Assembly: GCF_947496515.1 (NCBI RefSeq)
Contig: NZ_CANMDB010000001.1
Span: 496,001 to 560,000, forward strand
Reading direction: 5' to 3'
DNA length: 64,000 bases
Source of the DNA: an uncultured Roseobacter sp.
Lineage (GTDB): Bacteria; Pseudomonadota; Alphaproteobacteria; Rhodobacterales; Rhodobacteraceae
Of the stretch, positions 8,657 through 15,878 are shown piece after piece; position 1 is the first letter of the stretch; each line of letters starts with the position of its first letter. Below the pieces are notes generated by a model that saw only the letters and a list, made by a program, of their open reading frames with translations, was not told where the DNA came from and did not search any database. A program made the translations under genes and the position numbers.

Positions 8657-9357
8657 TGACACCGCTGTTTCCGCCGCTCTTTGACGGTCGGGCAACGGCG
8701 GGTGCCGATCCCTTTGCCGCGGCCTGCACCGAGGCCGCAGCGGGCTGTGATGCGGGGCTGGTGCTTTACGATATTGGCCCCGACACACTGCGCGCGGCCA
8801 TCGTCTTTGCGCCCGAGGTGCCGCTTCGGCAGGCGATGATCATGCAGCCCATTTGCGGGATCGGCTTTCAGAACGCGCTCGGTGCAGTGGCGCCTCCCGA
8901 GGTATCACTGCATCTGGAATGGCAGGGCGGGTTGCGCCTGAATGGCGCACGCTGCGGTGCGCTGCGCTCTGCCGCCGCCTCCCGCGATCCCGACGCCCTG
9001 CCCAGCTGGCTTGTCGTGGCTCTGGACCTGCATATGCGCTCCGACACGGAGGAGACCGGGCTGACACCGGATGAGACCACGCTGGCTGCGGAAGGATGCG
9101 GCGATCTTGACCCGGGCGATCTGCTCGGGGCCTGGCTGCGCCACACGCTGGTGTGGATCAACCGTTGGGAGGCGGAAGGCGTGCGCCCGGTCCATGACAC
9201 CTGGACGGGTCTCGCCCATGGGCTGGGTGATATGCTGTCGCTGTCGGCCTACAGCGGCACCTTCCGCGGCATTGACGAAGACTTCGGTTTGCTGTTGCAG
9301 CAAGACGGGGATGCGCAGATCATCCCGCTGACGGATATACTGGAGGAGACCTCGTGA
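8653..9357 (+). CDS. Biotin/lipoate protein ligase-like protein (DUF4444-type)
   Basis: A 234-aa protein that resembles a divergent biotin/lipoate A/B ligase fold: SLHLEWQGGLRLNGARCG corresponds to the core where true ligases have the substrate lysine, and PSWLVVALDLHM follows. The C-terminal part (VHDTWTGLAHGLG ... GTFRGIDEDFGLLLQ) is typical of the DUF4444-containing group found next to formate dehydrogenase in alphaproteobacteria (recalled). The expected catalytic Lys of the GRxGRxW/K region is not obvious, so it may not ligate biotin or lipoate. It overlaps mrp and the next gene by 4 bases each. The substrate is unknown. Confidence 0.8.
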   Translation: MMTPLFPPLFDGRATAGADPFAAACTEAAAGCDAGLVLYDIGPDTLRAAIVFAPEVPLRQAMIMQPICGIGFQNALGAVAPPEVSLHLEWQGGLRLNGARCGALRSAAASRDPDALPSWLVVALDLHMRSDTEETGLTPDETTLAAEGCGDLDPGDLLGAWLRHTLVWINRWEAEGVRPVHDTWTGLAHGLGDMLSLSAYSGTFRGIDEDFGLLLQQDGDAQIIPLTDILEETS

Positions 9358-9845
9358 AGCTCGCCCGCGCCATTCATTTCGACGACAGCGACACCCGCGT
9401 CTTTCACAGCCCGGCGCGCACCGGGGAATGGTGCATCTCGGGCGGGTTCGAGTTCTCCAACTGGACGGACGGCGATCTGACCGGGAAGGCCAAACAGGCC
9501 TTCACCAACGGCTGGCTGGGGGTTGAGACCTTTGGCCGCGCAAGCTGCGTCGCCGTGACCGCGATCGAGCCTGTCGAGCGTGATGCACTGGCAGAGGCGC
9601 TGGCGCAGCATTTCGTAGAGGTCTACGGCGCCCCGTCACTTGACGCGGCCACCAGCGTGGCCCGGGAAGAGATCGCGCAGATGATGGCGCTTTGCGAAGA
9701 TCAGGACACCAACACCCTGCTCACGGTGACACGAGAGCTGACGGAGGCCGGTGTCAAGGAAAGCTACCGAGTGATCGCGCCACAGGAGGCCGGGATCGAG
9801 CAATTCGCCATCCATGGATCACTGGACGACGAACCGGGGCACTGA
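9354..9845 (+). CDS. DUF6505 protein
   Basis: A 163-aa soluble protein starting with GTG at 9354 in a GTGA overlap with the upstream stop. The sequence starts KLARAIHFDDSDTRVFHSPA, then WCISGGFEFSNW and FTNGWLGVETFGRASCVAV. This matches my memory of DUF6505, a family of formate dehydrogenase regions. It has no signal peptide or membrane segment. It is the last gene of the five-gene operon 5384-9845. Its function is unknown. Tight co-translation with the ligase-like protein suggests they act together. Confidence 0.8.
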   Translation: MKLARAIHFDDSDTRVFHSPARTGEWCISGGFEFSNWTDGDLTGKAKQAFTNGWLGVETFGRASCVAVTAIEPVERDALAEALAQHFVEVYGAPSLDAATSVAREEIAQMMALCEDQDTNTLLTVTRELTEAGVKESYRVIAPQEAGIEQFAIHGSLDDEPGH

Positions 9846-9990
9846 GCTCTAGGGGGTGTCCCGCTGCATTTTACTTGATTGCTAGTTGTGTAGAGGCTTG
9901 TTTTGCGGACAAAGCGATCTTTGAGATTTCATGACAGCGGGTTTTTTCTAATTCAAACCGCCAATGTCGCTGACTTCACCATGCAGACCG

Positions 9991-10632
9991 TCAGTCTTGA
10001 GGAAGAATTGTCCCAGTTTCGTAAAACCGATCATCGAGCCAATCGTCGGGACCCAGTTTAAGCACTCGCTCGGTTGCTTCGCTGTCAAGTTCTGGCAGGG
10101 TACGGCGGTCAAAATCGTCGTCCCCCTTTGCATCCATCTTCATAGCATACCCGATCCCAGCCTTGATGTTGGCATCACCCCTAACGGTAACAGGGATATC
10201 ATAGCCAACAAAAAGCGGTGTGCTGAAATCACCCCCTACTACGAACGACGAATCCTCACGGCTGGCCAGTGCCCACTCACTAACAACGACATCTTGAGAA
10301 ACCAGAATAAGGCTTGCCCAGTCGTTAACCAGCGTCTTGCAAGTTAGTCTACCCAACACCAGGAGGGTTGCATTGCCATCTCCACCGTCGACCTCCTCGG
10401 TGGAGATACGTCCGCTCACCTCAAGATCACCAAAAATAGCGGTTGCTCGACTAGATGGGGTAAAGTCACCATCAACGCGAAGCGATCCACTATGCGTCAA
10501 GCAACTGCCCTCAAATCCGAGCGGAATTAGGTTGAACCGAGCAAGGCTCAGACCGACAGGATCGTCTAATTGATCAAAAGCGTCAGATATAATCTCGGTC
10601 CAGTCTTCGATCGAAGTCTCCTCCCATGACAT
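9991..10632 (-). CDS. Hypothetical protein with bactofilin-like beta repeats in a lower-GC stretch
   Basis: A 213-aa protein I do not recognise by name. After an acidic helical N-terminus (MSWEETSIEDWTEIISD) it consists of short beta-strand repeats of the pattern L-x-V-x-G-x-L (SLRVDGDF, AIFGDLEVSGRI, LLVLGRLTCKTL, FVVGGDFSTPLF, VTVRGDANIKAG). This is the rhythm of a right-handed beta-helix such as bactofilin or 'polymer-forming' proteins. No signal peptide is seen. A GTAGGAG site precedes the ATG. The gene and its flanks (9846-10737) are clearly lower in GC than both neighbours, which suggests recent transfer. Similar beta-helical orphans often accompany toxin/immunity loci, but no toxin is visible here. 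Confidence 0.7.
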   Translation of the reverse strand: MSWEETSIEDWTEIISDAFDQLDDPVGLSLARFNLIPLGFEGSCLTHSGSLRVDGDFTPSSRATAIFGDLEVSGRISTEEVDGGDGNATLLVLGRLTCKTLVNDWASLILVSQDVVVSEWALASREDSSFVVGGDFSTPLFVGYDIPVTVRGDANIKAGIGYAMKMDAKGDDDFDRRTLPELDSEATERVLKLGPDDWLDDRFYETGTILPQD

Positions 10633-10737
10633 GCGTGCATGCTCCTACATTTAGAATTCGAAACTGACATCAGATCACTATGATGAAAAGCATCCTTTGG
10701 GTATCGTCCAAGGAGATCCACCCGCCACCCGCATCCA

Positions 10738-11544
10738 TCACTCCACCTCCGCGTTGAAGGTAAACAGCGTCTCGCCGTCGATCATGTACCCGTCGATCAG
10801 CTCCTTCGCCCGGGGTCCGGTGAGCCAGTCTTCCAGTTGCGCGGAGAGGTCGGCTCGCACGTGGTCGTGGCGCTCTGGGTTCACGGGCAGGAAGGCGTAT
10901 TGGTTGAAGAGCGCGGGATCGCCCGCGTAGAGAAGCGTCAGACCCGCCTTGTTGCCGAAGTTGAGCCAGCTGGCCCGATCCGCGAGGATATAGGCGTCCA
11001 GACCGGCGGCAGTGTTAAGGCTCGCGCCCATGCCCGCGCCGACCTCTCTGTACCAGCTTCCGAACCCGGCTGCGTCAAAGTCAGCCTCCTGCCACAGGGC
11101 CAGTTCCCTCTTGTGGGTGCCGCTGTCATCGCCGCGGCTGACAAAGGCGGGCTCTTCTCTGGCGATCCGCCCCAGGGCATCACGGACCGACCCCGCAAGG
11201 GCCACGGAGGCAGGATCGCTCAGCGGGCCGATCAGCACGAAGTCGTTATACATGATCTCTCGTCTGTGGGTGCCGTAACCCGCCTCGACAAAGGCTTCCT
11301 CGGCCGCGCGGGAATGAACTAGGATCGCATCCACATCGCCGGCCTCGCCCAAACGCAGGGCCTGCCCGGTGCCGACAACCAGAAGCTGCACCTCCAGACC
11401 GATGTCCCGCTCGATGGCGGGCAGCAGCACGTCCGACAGACCCGAGTTGTCAAAGGATGTGGTCACCGCCATGCGCAGGGTTTCGGCCGCCGCGGCGGAG
11501 GCAAAGACCAGCGCGATGATCAGGGCAAGAAAACGGGGGATCAC
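10738..11544 (-). CDS. tupA: Tungstate ABC transporter substrate-binding protein TupA
   Basis: A 268-aa periplasmic binding protein with a cleavable signal peptide (FLALIIALVFASAAAAE, cut near residue 20). Motifs LRMAVTTSFDNSGLSDVLLP, VVGTGQALRLGEAGDVDA, ILVHSR and FVSRGDDSGTHKRE are those of TupA/WtpA-like tungstate binders rather than ModA. It is third in tupBCA, overlapping tupC by 4 bases. It supplies W (perhaps also Mo) to pterin enzymes. Its closeness to the formate dehydrogenase genes suggests a tungsten-using enzyme, which is inference. Confidence 0.92.
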   Translation of the reverse strand: MIPRFLALIIALVFASAAAAETLRMAVTTSFDNSGLSDVLLPAIERDIGLEVQLLVVGTGQALRLGEAGDVDAILVHSRAAEEAFVEAGYGTHRREIMYNDFVLIGPLSDPASVALAGSVRDALGRIAREEPAFVSRGDDSGTHKRELALWQEADFDAAGFGSWYREVGAGMGASLNTAAGLDAYILADRASWLNFGNKAGLTLLYAGDPALFNQYAFLPVNPERHDHVRADLSAQLEDWLTGPRAKELIDGYMIDGETLFTFNAEVE

Positions 11545-12251
11545 GGGATGATATCTCCTCTGAAGAAGGCGGCGAGTTCGGGGGTCTGAGGCGCATCGAA
11601 GGTCCGCTCCGCCAAGCCCTGCTCATGGATCTGCCCCCGCAGCATAAAGATCACCTCATTGCCCAGCCGCTTCGCCTGCCCAAGGTTGTGGGTCGTCATG
11701 ACGATCCGGGTTCCTTGTGCCAAAGCGGTATGCAACAGCGCCTCGATCTCTCCTGTGGAGGCACCGTCAAGATTGGCACATGGCTCATCTAGGAACAACA
11801 CATCCGGCGCCCGAATGAGCGCGCGAGCCAGTGCCAGTTTTTGCTTTTCGCCCCCCGACAGACGGGGCGCGGGCAGGCTCATCCGGTCGGCCAGACCGAT
11901 GCGCTCGGCCCAGATGGCGGTACGTTCGGTCACCTCGGACCGCAGCGTACCAGCAAGCTTAAGCGGATAGGCCAGATTGTCCGCGACAGACCGGCGCAGC
12001 ATGATCGGGGTCTGGAACACATAGGCCTGCCGGTGGCGCGCCTGCACGTCGGGCACCGACCAGACGACCGCCCCGGAGCTGAGCCGTTCGACCCCGTGCA
12101 TGACCCGCAACAGCGTCGTCTTGCCGCTGCCGTTCGGACCGAGGATCATCGTGAGGCCGGCGCCATCGAGACGCAGGTCCACCGGCCCGATCAGCCGCTT
12201 GCCGCGCCGCCGGACCGACACATCGCGTAATGTCAGAGGCAGGATGCTCAC
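11541..12251 (-). CDS. tupC: Tungstate ABC transporter ATPase TupC
   Basis: A 236-aa ABC ATPase with Walker A GPNGSGKTT, ABC signature LSGGEKQKLALARAL and Walker B DVLFLDEPCANLD, followed by the switch His in MTTHNLGQAKRLG. It lacks the C-terminal MOP/TOBE regulatory domain that the molybdate ATPase ModC at 31.6 kb carries. It overlaps the permease gene upstream and tupA downstream by 4 bases each, so the three subunits are co-translated. Confidence 0.92.
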   Translation of the reverse strand: MSILPLTLRDVSVRRRGKRLIGPVDLRLDGAGLTMILGPNGSGKTTLLRVMHGVERLSSGAVVWSVPDVQARHRQAYVFQTPIMLRRSVADNLAYPLKLAGTLRSEVTERTAIWAERIGLADRMSLPAPRLSGGEKQKLALARALIRAPDVLFLDEPCANLDGASTGEIEALLHTALAQGTRIVMTTHNLGQAKRLGNEVIFMLRGQIHEQGLAERTFDAPQTPELAAFFRGDIIP

Positions 12252-12952
12252 CAGCGGCCCTCGCTCTCTGTGCGTGACAACCAGTGAATGGCGATATTGA
12301 CGCCGATGGCCAAGGCAATCAGCACGAATCCCAAAGCCAGAGCGAGCGCAAAGTCACCCTTGCCGGTCTCCAGCGCGATGGCCGTGGTCAGCACGCGGGT
12401 GGCGTTATCGATGTTGCCGCCGACGATCATGATGGCTCCCACCTCACCGATGGCGCGGCCAAAGCCTGCGAGCGCTGCGGTCAGCAGCGTGCGCCGCCCG
12501 TCCCAGATCAGCGTCCGGACCCGCTGGCCGCCGCTGGTGTTCAGCGAGATCAGCAGATCGTGGTATTCCGCCCAAAGCTCGCGCATGGCCTGATGGGTGA
12601 TCGAGGCGATGAGCGGCGTGATAATGATCACCTGCGCGATGATCATCGCCGTGGGTGTAAAGAGCAGCCCCAGCACACCAAAGGGCCCAGAGCGCGACAG
12701 CAGGATGTAAACGATCAGCCCCACGACCACGGGCGGCAAACCCATCAACGCGTTGAGCAGGGAAATCGTCAGCCGCCGCAGACGGAACCGCCGGATGGCA
12801 AGGAACGTGCCCAGAGGCAGCGCGATCGCGGAGGCGATGACCAGCGCGGTCAGGCTCACCTGAAGGGAGCGCAGCGAGATTTCGATCAGTTGAGCGTCAA
12901 GGGTGACCACCAGCCAAAACGCCGCGTGCAGCCCGTCGTAGATGTCGTTCAT
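12248..12952 (-). CDS. tupB: Tungstate ABC transporter permease TupB
   Basis: A 234-aa inner membrane protein with about five membrane segments and the permease coupling motif around GFGRAIGEVGAIMIVGGNI. First gene of the leftward tup operon, with the promoter presumably in 12953-13190. The gene order permease-ATPase-binding protein and the similarity of TupA support tungstate. The permease alone could not be told from a molybdate one. No MocR/ModE-like site was recognised upstream. Confidence 0.9.
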   Translation of the reverse strand: MNDIYDGLHAAFWLVVTLDAQLIEISLRSLQVSLTALVIASAIALPLGTFLAIRRFRLRRLTISLLNALMGLPPVVVGLIVYILLSRSGPFGVLGLLFTPTAMIIAQVIIITPLIASITHQAMRELWAEYHDLLISLNTSGGQRVRTLIWDGRRTLLTAALAGFGRAIGEVGAIMIVGGNIDNATRVLTTAIALETGKGDFALALALGFVLIALAIGVNIAIHWLSRTESEGRW

Positions 12953-13190
12953 ATGTCAGGCCGGTCTCTTTGCCACGCGCGCTTATCTGTCCTGTTGTCC
13001 TAAGACAGACAGCGGGAGGGCGCAACGCGATGGGGGTGCTGCGATCTGCGTTTGGCTGGCCCGCCTGCTGAGTTAGCCACGGGGGGGGTCACCGCGCGCG
13101 GTCGACGGGTATCAAGACTGCCAAAGCCGCTAGATGCCACCGGGCCGCAACCCTGTCAGAGCCATGACGCTACATCTGCAGGTCGTGACC

Positions 13191-13475
13191 CTAGGGATCC
13201 TCTGACGGCTCGGACGGCGTGGATGGGCTGAGCAGATCATGGAGCTTTTGAGCGCCGCTCAGGATCACAAAGCACCCAATTGCCCAGATCACCAGATCAA
13301 AAGGCGCGGCCTGCGTCCCGCGCAGCCAGCGGCTGAGCAGATCGCCCTGCGGGCGCAGCGCCTCCTGTCCGAAGAGGCCCGCCCGATCCCAAAGCGATAA
13401 AAACCAGAAGTGCGAGAGGTAAAAGAGCACGAGCGCCAGAACCGTCACGACAACCAGCATCAAGATGCGGCGCAT
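13191..13475 (-). CDS. Small membrane protein of the Rieske operon
   Basis: A 94-aa protein with two predicted membrane segments (residues about 3-19 and 52-68), starting at ATG 13475. The stop TGA of the gene upstream overlaps this ATG by one base (TGATG), a junction used often in this genome. A longer open frame exists upstream but lies inside the preceding gene, so I reject it. Not recognised. Last gene of a four-gene leftward operon with a Rieske/ferric-reductase-like protein, so a subunit or assembly factor of a membrane redox complex is possible. Confidence 0.7.
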   Translation of the reverse strand: MRRILMLVVVTVLALVLFYLSHFWFLSLWDRAGLFGQEALRPQGDLLSRWLRGTQAAPFDLVIWAIGCFVILSGAQKLHDLLSPSTPSEPSEDP

Positions 13476-14239
13476 CAGTCCAGTACCCGCAGGGTGTTTG
13501 GATCCATCCTCAGGACCAGAAGATCTCCGCGCCGCTCTACCTCGCCTTCGAGCGAGACATATTGCGCCACATAGTCGTAGGCTGTCTCCGGCAGGTGATC
13601 GCCCTCCGGGCCTGTGATGAGCAGGAATTCCGACCCGTCCACAGGCTGGGTGGAGACGAAAACCGGTGGCACCCCGCCCAGCAGACACAGGTTGGCGCAG
13701 GCTTTATGCGCGAGGCCGCGCCCCGGCCGCATCGCGCCTGAAAGGCATTTGCCATCACATATCTCGCCCGCCAGTTGCCAGCGCCCCAGCGGCACGGTGC
13801 CCATGGGGGGGGCTACACCTTCCGCCGCGCTGATCCCGTCCGCGCCGCCGCGCAACTGCAGCATATCCAGATCACCGCGTTGCAACATCACCCCGGACAC
13901 CTGCGCCAACTGACCCTCCAGCGGAATGGCGCGGTTTTCCACATTTGTCTTGCCGCCACCGGCCAGCATCAGCGTGTGACCCTCGGGGATGCGCTCGTTG
14001 CCGATCGTCACCCGCAACAGAGGATAGGGCGTCAGCTCCACCACACCGGTGACAGTCTGACGGCCATAGTCAAAGCGAAACGCCCCCTGCCCCGGATCAT
14101 CCTGCGCAGTGCCGAGTGCCAGCCCGAACCCCGCTAGCCCGGAGATCAGCAGCACGCAGATGACCAGCAGGAACCCCCGCAGTGCGGGCGGGATCGGCAA
14201 GTAACCGACGAAGAAGCCGTGCTTGCGCGGATCGCTCAT
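13475..14239 (-). CDS. Membrane-anchored protein with C-x3-C / C-x3-C motif, unknown function
   Basis: A 254-aa protein with one N-terminal membrane anchor (residues about 21-43) and an otherwise periplasmic-type domain. The striking part is residues 160-192: Cys161-x3-Cys165 and Cys181-x3-Cys185 with His178 between, followed by GGVPPVF. This spacing suggests a metal site or a redox-active disulfide. I recall the motif (C..KC..G.M.PG.G..H..CA..C..GG.PP) from uncharacterised proteins but cannot name a family. It overlaps the Rieske protein gene by 4 bases and the next small gene by 1, so all are co-translated. Confidence 0.75.
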   Translation of the reverse strand: MSDPRKHGFFVGYLPIPPALRGFLLVICVLLISGLAGFGLALGTAQDDPGQGAFRFDYGRQTVTGVVELTPYPLLRVTIGNERIPEGHTLMLAGGGKTNVENRAIPLEGQLAQVSGVMLQRGDLDMLQLRGGADGISAAEGVAPPMGTVPLGRWQLAGEICDGKCLSGAMRPGRGLAHKACANLCLLGGVPPVFVSTQPVDGSEFLLITGPEGDHLPETAYDYVAQYVSLEGEVERRGDLLVLRMDPNTLRVLD

Positions 14240-15309
14240 GCCATCGCCTCCGTCTCAGGGGCAGTCCCGGGCAGCGGCACAGGCTCCACATAGGTGCCGG
14301 GCGCATTGGGCCGCGCGTGCACCAGAACGGAGGTGCCGTCGAGCCGCAAGTTATACGTGGGTACTTTTTCCGTGAAGGGTGCCGGAGACCGGCCATTGGT
14401 CACGTCATACTGGAATCCGTGCCAGGGACAGGTCACCAGACAGTCGATGATGCGTCCCTCGCCCAAGGGGCCGTTCTGATGCGCACAGGCGTTGGAGATC
14501 GCGCTGAGCGCGCCGTCATTGAGATATACCGCGACCCGCTCCCCACTGGCGAGCAGCTTGACCTTGGCAAAGCCGTCGCGCATCTCGGAGACATCGCAGA
14601 CATGCACCCAGCCGCCCTTGCCACCGCTGCGGGTCCGATCGATGCGGCGTTCCTTTAGCGCAGCCAGCAGATGCAGACCGCCGACGGTGCCAGCGCAGCC
14701 CGCAAAAATTGCCGTGAACACATGGTTTTGCTGATCGAGCAGGATGCCAAGTGAGACATGCGCTACCAGCGACAGATACGCTGGGTAGATCATGTAGTGC
14801 AGCGCCTTCCACAGGGGTGGACCCAGAAATTTCAACCAGAAATCGTGACTGGTGACAGCCAGCAGGATCAGCGTAAACAGCGCAAAGATCCCAAATGCCT
14901 CGAACGGGAACCCGGCAAGCTGGCCATAGCTAGTGTTGGCAAAAAGCACCGCCTCGAACTTGTTCCAGCGCGAGAAGGCGAAGTACCAATCCACCACGTA
15001 GCCCGCGTGGGTCAGCGCCACAAAGACGGTCATCACGCCAAAGTGTCGGCGGTTGTAAAGCAACGGAAGAAAGCGCGTGTCCAGCCGGGCGAGTGGCCCG
15101 ATGCACAGGATCACGGTGAGCATGACGAAGGCACATGCCCCAAAGGCGCGGGCGTTGTGGATCTGCTGATTTATAGGGCGCTCGTGGCTCAGCAGACCCG
15201 GGGCCGCATAGAGGAACACGTATAGAAACAGCCCCACCCCAGTCAGCATTACCGCATCGTAGAGATACTTGTTCGGGTTCCATTGGACGGGGACGTATTT
15301 GACGCTCAC
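14236..15309 (-). CDS. Ferric-reductase-like membrane domain fused to a Rieske [2Fe-2S] domain
   Basis: A 357-aa protein started at GTG 15309, which overlaps the upstream stop (GTGA). A longer open frame begins inside the neighbouring gene and is unlikely. Residues 1-225 hold about six membrane segments with conserved-looking His residues (ALTHAGYV, LHYMIYP, VAHVSLG) as in b-heme ferric-reductase-like domains. The C-terminal 120 residues form a Rieske domain: Cys275-x-His277 and Cys294-x2-His297. The layout suggests transmembrane electron transfer from a quinol or heme to a soluble acceptor. It lies in an operon with a C-x3-C protein and two small membrane proteins. Partner and substrate are unknown. 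Confidence 0.85.
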   Translation of the reverse strand: MSVKYVPVQWNPNKYLYDAVMLTGVGLFLYVFLYAAPGLLSHERPINQQIHNARAFGACAFVMLTVILCIGPLARLDTRFLPLLYNRRHFGVMTVFVALTHAGYVVDWYFAFSRWNKFEAVLFANTSYGQLAGFPFEAFGIFALFTLILLAVTSHDFWLKFLGPPLWKALHYMIYPAYLSLVAHVSLGILLDQQNHVFTAIFAGCAGTVGGLHLLAALKERRIDRTRSGGKGGWVHVCDVSEMRDGFAKVKLLASGERVAVYLNDGALSAISNACAHQNGPLGEGRIIDCLVTCPWHGFQYDVTNGRSPAPFTEKVPTYNLRLDGTSVLVHARPNAPGTYVEPVPLPGTAPETEAMA

Positions 15310-15683
15310 TCCACCGCCTCCGTCGGTATCGACAGCTGAACAGGCGCCACATCGGCAGGCCAGCTTTGTCGTTGCAGCAGGCCCGTGACGATCAATGCGC
15401 AGATACCGATGGGCAAGAGCCAACCCACGAGGTAGTGCGAGCGGCGAGGCGGATCATAGCGCCCATGCCAGTGCACGCGCCCTGTCTCGTAGAGATACCA
15501 GCGCCACAGCACCAACGGCCAGATCACCAGCACCGCCGGGATCAACAAGGGCCGGAACACGTAAGCACCCCGCGCATCCGCATCGATCCGGTCGATACCG
15601 ATGGTCAGGAAGGCCGCCGCTACCACCGCGCCGATACCACCCCAGACGCGCAGGCCCATCAGGATTGCTTCGGCCTGGCTCAT
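15306..15683 (-). CDS. Membrane protein, first gene of the Rieske operon
   Basis: A 125-aa protein with three predicted membrane segments (GGIGAVVAAAFLTIGI, LLIPAVLVIWPLVLW, YLVGWLLPIGICALIV). I chose ATG 15683 over the GTG at 15692 because GGAG sits at a good distance before the ATG. The middle part (WRWYLYETGRVHWHGRYDPPRRSHY) is rich in His, Tyr and Arg and may line a heme or quinone site. Not recognised. It overlaps the Rieske-protein gene by 4 bases and is probably a subunit of the same membrane complex. Confidence 0.75.
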   Translation of the reverse strand: MSQAEAILMGLRVWGGIGAVVAAAFLTIGIDRIDADARGAYVFRPLLIPAVLVIWPLVLWRWYLYETGRVHWHGRYDPPRRSHYLVGWLLPIGICALIVTGLLQRQSWPADVAPVQLSIPTEAVE

Positions 15684-15878
15684 GGAAGGCACTCCGGTGT
15701 CGGGCGCCGTGATGCCCGGTCATGCGTTGGTGCCCTCACGAAAGGCTGTCCCCGCTCTTGATTGCAGCGCATGGTTGGATGGGCCGCTATTATACCGCTT
15801 AAGGGTGTACGAATTTTCGCCGTTTCGCCAAACGATTCGAGCATTTTTTCTCCGCAATGATGCAGAAATGACATCACG

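Noticed and set aside
6683-8788. 701-codon leftward open frame across the ferredoxin and mrp genes
   Set aside because: It is antisense to clear Fe-S and P-loop motifs and has no domain of its own.
9860-9947. Insertion sequence remnant at the edge of the low-GC island
   Set aside because: Only a 7-base wide inverted repeat with a T-run is present; no transposase fragment or target duplication was seen.
13191-13688. Longer N-terminus for the 94-aa membrane protein
   Set aside because: The extra 71 codons lie inside the upstream gene; the TGATG junction at 13475 gives a natural start directly before the membrane segment.
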